Source: Hyphomicrobium sp. (GTDB lineage: Bacteria > Pseudomonadota > Alphaproteobacteria > Rhizobiales > Hyphomicrobiaceae). From it: a stretch of 64,000 bases of DNA. The translations under genes and the position numbers were made by a program. The stretch lies in assembly GCA_019751875.1 (NCBI GenBank), contig JAIEMV010000009.1:1-64000 (forward strand), in the 5' to 3' direction. Positions 60,603-64,000 of this stretch are shown here, piece by piece (the stretch's first letter is position 1; every line of letters begins with the position of its first letter). The notes below the pieces were generated by a model. That model made no database searches. It saw only the letters and a program-made list of their open reading frames with translations, and was not told the origin of the DNA.

Positions 60603-63089
60603 TCACTGCGTGCCGGGAAGCCCTGGAAGTTGGTCCGTCGGCACGTTCTGCGAGATATTGGTGCTGTAGTTGAAGCCGCCCAGGTACTTGTACTCGAGGC
60701 GGAACATCAACGTCTGGTCAGGCTCGATGCCCTGATCCACGTCGCGAATGTGGTATTCGTCGTAGGTCACGCTCAGCATGAAGCAGTCGTCGAGGTAACG
60801 TAGCGTCGCGGAGTTGGTGATGAATTCGGCGTCGTCGATATCGTAGCGCAGCCCGCCCAATATCGACCAGCGATCCGTCAGCTGGAGACCGAACAGACCG
60901 CTCATATCCTGCTGGCTGCCCGACCCGAGTTCGGGATCAGAGAACGTATAAGTGTAGGCTCCTGTGATGGAGAAGGGGCCGTAGCTGATGGCGACCGCGG
61001 CGTCTTCGCGTTTTAATTCGAGGTTTTCGTCGTCAAAGCGGCTCTGAGAGATGATGCGGAAGTTGTCGGTCGGGGCGATGTAGGCGCCGAGCACGTAGTC
61101 GGAGGAGTCGGTTTCCAGACCGGAGTTCGGTGAGAAAACGGGGTTGCAGTTGTCGTCGACGCCGGGTGCGACCACGGTAATGGGAGCCAGAGCGCCGGGT
61201 GGCGTACACTCGATGGACCGGTTCTGGTAGGCATTCTGTCCTGACAAATGATAGCTCTGCCCGGCGAGCACGCGGGCGTAGCCGCCATTCCAGGGTTGGA
61301 AGGTGTATTGCAGCCCGACGTTGGCCCGCGTGCCGGTTTCAAGGCGATCCCAGCCAGAAAACTTGTTGGTGTCGAACAGGTTCGTGTCGTCGAACACGAG
61401 GCTGCGCGCATCTTCGACGGGGAACTCGTCCTGGTTGACGCTCGCGGTGCGCGTGATGATCTGGCCAATGGGTTCGATCACGTGCGAGGCACCGGCCGTG
61501 TTCGCGATCCACGGGTAGGCGACAGTGACGCCGCCGGCGGCAAGCCCGCGCGCGACCGAATCGTTATCGATGACCTGATCGGTCACAGCATCGGTAAAGT
61601 TATTGTACTGCAGGACGTCGCCGCGCAGTTCGCCAAAGGGCGTGTAGGTGATGCCGAGGCTGTCGGTGAGGCGGCGGCGCCAGTTCACTTCGATGGCGGC
61701 GCGCGCCATTTCCTGATCGGCAACGCCAGCAACACCATCCGACCGCGAGAAGCTCAGCGCGTTTCCTGCGAAAGAGAGCTCGCCGCCGACAACGGGGGTG
61801 TCGACGATATAGTTGTAATCGATGACGGGGTGGACGCGGCTTTCGGCCGTCGGCGTATCGGTTCCGAGAAGACCGCCGAACTGGTAAAGGTTGGTCGACA
61901 GATAGTTCCGGTCCGACATGCCGGTGAAGTAGATATTGTTTACGCGGTCGGTGAGCAGAATGCTGTCGAGACGATAGAAGCGACGGAAGCTGTCATCCGT
62001 CTCGAGCGTAATGTCCCAGCCCGTGCGCCACCAGCTCGAGAGTGAGAAATCGCCTTGAGTGACGATACTCCCGCGGAAGCCGTTGAGCTCCTGCTGATCC
62101 TCGAGGGGCGCGTCGAGATTGCTGCCATCCTGATCGATACCAGCAAGCTTGATCGTGTATTGCCCATTCGCGAACCGCTGCCGCCAGTCGCCCATCCAGA
62201 GGACGCCCTGTCCGGTCATGTAGCGAGGATGAAATGTGAAGTCGTATGAGGGGTCGAGGGCGAAATAGTAGGGAATCTCGGTGAAGAAGCCAAAGTCCCC
62301 CGAGGTGCCCACGGCAGGGGCCAGGAAGCCCGACTTGCGCTTTACGGTCGGGTCGGGGTGCTCGAAGTAGGGCAGGCCCAAGATGGGAACGCCGAACATC
62401 TCGAACTGCGCATCTTCGTAGCTGATGGTCTGAGCGGCCTGGTCATGGGTCACGGTGCGCGCAGAGACGCACCACAGCGGGGGTTCCGTTCCATCAGTCT
62501 TACAGGGCGTGAACTTGCCGTTCTTGAATTGCGTGACGTTGCCGTCGCGGCGGATCGCCTGCTCGGCTGAAATCTTGGAATCGTCCACCGCGACCACGCT
62601 CAGAGACTGGACAAAGCCGTCGCGGAAATCGTCGGTCAGCGTGTAGCGCTCGGCGCGAATGATGTTGCCGTTGGCGTCGCGCATGACAACGTTGCCGGAT
62701 GCTGACAACGTGTTGGCAGACTGGTCGTAGATGACCTCGTCTGCGGTGAGGTTGTTGCCCTCGTACTGGATCTCGACGTTGCCCTTGGCAATGACCTTTG
62801 AGCCCTCGCTGTCATAGACGAGTTCGTCGGCCTGAAGGTGCAAAGGCAGGCCACCATCGAACTTCTGCGTTTTGCCAAACATGCCGTCCTTGGGCTTGGG
62901 GAAGGCGGAGCCAGTTCCGACGGGCATGTTCGGGTTGATCCGCTGAGCGGTGGCCGGATCCGCGGTGAGGAGCGGTGCGGCAAGGCCAGCGGTGAGCACG
63001 AACACAAGCGCGGCCAGCGTCGCCACGAGGCGACGAGCCGTCCAAGGTTCCCATGCACCGTCTGCCTGCGAATGCCGCAGAGCACGCAT
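60603..63089 (-). CDS. lptD: LPS-assembly protein LptD
   Basis: 828 residues. An N-terminal signal, OstA/LptA-like jellyroll (LHLQADELVYDSEGSKVIAKG, YEGNNLTADEVIYDQ) and a C-terminal beta-barrel (about 270-829) whose last strands end in YLGGFNYSTNI. Cysteines occur at TPCKTDG, WCVSAR and late LDDCFML, consistent with disulfides needed for activity. LptD inserts LPS into the outer leaflet. ATG 63089 or GTG 63092 may start translation; AGGAGG lies upstream and the lptG stop is adjacent. Confidence 0.95.
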   Translation of the reverse strand: MRALRHSQADGAWEPWTARRLVATLAALVFVLTAGLAAPLLTADPATAQRINPNMPVGTGSAFPKPKDGMFGKTQKFDGGLPLHLQADELVYDSEGSKVIAKGNVEIQYEGNNLTADEVIYDQSANTLSASGNVVMRDANGNIIRAERYTLTDDFRDGFVQSLSVVAVDDSKISAEQAIRRDGNVTQFKNGKFTPCKTDGTEPPLWCVSARTVTHDQAAQTISYEDAQFEMFGVPILGLPYFEHPDPTVKRKSGFLAPAVGTSGDFGFFTEIPYYFALDPSYDFTFHPRYMTGQGVLWMGDWRQRFANGQYTIKLAGIDQDGSNLDAPLEDQQELNGFRGSIVTQGDFSLSSWWRTGWDITLETDDSFRRFYRLDSILLTDRVNNIYFTGMSDRNYLSTNLYQFGGLLGTDTPTAESRVHPVIDYNYIVDTPVVGGELSFAGNALSFSRSDGVAGVADQEMARAAIEVNWRRRLTDSLGITYTPFGELRGDVLQYNNFTDAVTDQVIDNDSVARGLAAGGVTVAYPWIANTAGASHVIEPIGQIITRTASVNQDEFPVEDARSLVFDDTNLFDTNKFSGWDRLETGTRANVGLQYTFQPWNGGYARVLAGQSYHLSGQNAYQNRSIECTPPGALAPITVVAPGVDDNCNPVFSPNSGLETDSSDYVLGAYIAPTDNFRIISQSRFDDENLELKREDAAVAISYGPFSITGAYTYTFSDPELGSGSQQDMSGLFGLQLTDRWSILGGLRYDIDDAEFITNSATLRYLDDCFMLSVTYDEYHIRDVDQGIEPDQTLMFRLEYKYLGGFNYSTNISQNVPTDQLPGLPGTQ

Positions 63090-63092
63090 CAC

Positions 63093-64000
63093 TCAGCCAT
63101 CCTCCTGGTGCAAAAGCACCGTTGTTGTGGCGACAAGCGCCAAAGTGATGGGGAACCAGACCGCGATCCTCGGGTCGACAAGGCCTGCCGAACCCAATTG
63201 TCGTGAAATCTCAGCCAGTAGGAAGAATCCGAACCCCCCGATCATCCCGGTCACGACCATAGTCTGGATGCCCCCACCGCGGAATGACTTTAGCGACACA
63301 GTGGCCGCCAAAAGCACCATCACGAGGCACAGAAACGGCCTGGATAGGAGGAGTTCGTACTGAAGGCGCAAGTTCGCCGTTGATAGTTGAGCTTTTTCAG
63401 CGACTTCGATGAGGCCTGGCAACTCCCAAAACGAGATCGCGATGACCCGTCCCAGCGCATCGGAAATCTGCTCCGGAGATAGATAGGTGGAGAGCAAATA
63501 CAAGCCGTAGGATTCGGGCTCGTCGCCGGGGCGGGCGACGGTGACGTTCTCGAGCTTCCAGTAGCCGTCCAGCAGGGTGGCTTTTTGAGCGTCGAGCCGC
63601 TCCTTGAAGTGGCCTTGGGTGTCGTACACGAAGGCGGTAACGGCCGTGAGTTCCAGGCCATTGCGGGCTGCCCCACCGGCGGTGAGAACGGACTGACCAT
63701 CGAGCCCGTCCTGGCGCAACCAAGAACCGGCGGTGCCCGCCTGTAGTAGGTTGGTTTCCCTGCCGAAATATTCGTTGAACAGCTGATCGCCATACGCTCG
63801 GGCGGACGCCGCCAGGGGATTGTAGAGCGTGACGCTGAACACGCCGAGCATGAACGCGACGATGAGGCCTGGGCGCAGGAACTGCCAAGCCGACATGCCG
63901 GCCGCGCGAATGACGGCAAGTTCGCTCTTTCGCGAGAGCATCAGAAGCGCACCGATGGAGCCGACGAGCACGCCGAACGACAACAGGAACTCCGTGTACG
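63093..64000 (-). CDS. lptG: LptG permease of the LPS export transporter, 5' part outside window
   Basis: The frame runs off the right edge; the visible 302 residues are the C-terminal part of LptG. VLVGSIGALLMLSRKSELAV and AAGMSAWQFLRPGL match the second transmembrane block; a periplasmic beta-jellyroll region follows, then three helices to the end. LptG pairs with LptF and LptB to drive LPS extraction. The stop lies directly before the lptD start (one base or none between), so the two are coupled. lptF is expected further right. Confidence 0.94.
   Translation of the reverse strand, partial: YTEFLLSFGVLVGSIGALLMLSRKSELAVIRAAGMSAWQFLRPGLIVAFMLGVFSVTLYNPLAASARAYGDQLFNEYFGRETNLLQAGTAGSWLRQDGLDGQSVLTAGGAARNGLELTAVTAFVYDTQGHFKERLDAQKATLLDGYWKLENVTVARPGDEPESYGLYLLSTYLSPEQISDALGRVIAISFWELPGLIEVAEKAQLSTANLRLQYELLLSRPFLCLVMVLLAATVSLKSFRGGGIQTMVVTGMIGGFGFFLLAEISRQLGSAGLVDPRIAVWFPITLALVATTTVLLHQEDG

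Noticed and set aside
59125-60669. Open frame of 514 codons opposite surA
   Set aside because: The composition and lack of motifs show that it is a shadow of surA; no ribosome binding site suggests translation.

Overview
The window is a stretch of GC-rich alphaproteobacterial chromosome. Gene content points to the order Hyphomicrobiales (Rhizobiales). Evidence includes the recA-alaS-icd neighbourhood, a CckA cell-cycle kinase, small-type PurL, a single-cysteine DksA, the rpsF-rpsR-DUF2232-rplI cluster, the fabD-fabG-acpP-fabF-mltG-yicC-gmk run facing rsmA-pdxA-surA-lptD-lptG, and a GAAC-type LexA site at recA. I cannot name a genus; two PQQ sugar dehydrogenases and a c-type cytochrome would fit an aerobic Hyphomicrobium-like bacterium. 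I see no rRNA, tRNA, CRISPR array, phage or insertion sequence.

Layout. 1-5.8 kb: a secreted Ig-like protein cut by the left edge, an orphan molybdopterin oxidoreductase, an EpmB/KamA radical SAM enzyme coupled to a GFA-family zinc protein, and a MoxR ATPase. 6.3-14.3 kb: DksA with a long basic tail, a large MscS channel, an orphan FliO-like protein and CckA. 14.4-27 kb: recA (SOS promoter visible), alaS, a CPA2 antiporter, DUF4241 and DUF3775 proteins, a cytochrome c with a PQQ sugar dehydrogenase, icd, and a TrmJ methyltransferase with an extra N-terminal domain. 27-37 kb: rpsD, a frameshifted two-repeat pqiA, grxD-bolA, a lipid kinase-PAP2 pair, a HlyD adaptor with a small membrane partner, a TonB-like protein, and a relic of ccdA. 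37-43 kb: a second PQQ sugar dehydrogenase, purL, two paralogous small secreted proteins behind an FNR/FixK-type box, and mgtC behind a leader with an upstream ORF and a terminator. 43-47 kb: the S6-S18-DUF2232-L9 operon, with four covarying hairpins between rpsR and DUF2232, then ubiG. 47-57 kb: a CPA1 antiporter, a DUF808 protein, type II fatty acid synthesis, mltG, yicC and gmk. 57-64 kb: rsmA, pdxA, surA, lptD and lptG (cut by the right edge).

Functionally the window is mostly core physiology: translation (S4, S6, S18, L9, AlaS, RsmA, TrmJ), DNA repair (RecA), stringent-response control (DksA), lipid and envelope assembly (Fab enzymes, AcpP, LptD/LptG/SurA, MltG), ion homeostasis (two antiporters, MscS, MgtC) and Fe-S/redox handling (GrxD-BolA). 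I found no convincing complete new system. The most unusual signals are regulatory RNA structures (the rpsR-DUF2232 hairpin array and the mgtC leader), unusual domain combinations (TrmJ fusion, DksA tail, S6 tail, orphan FliO domain) and gene decay (pqiA, ccdA).
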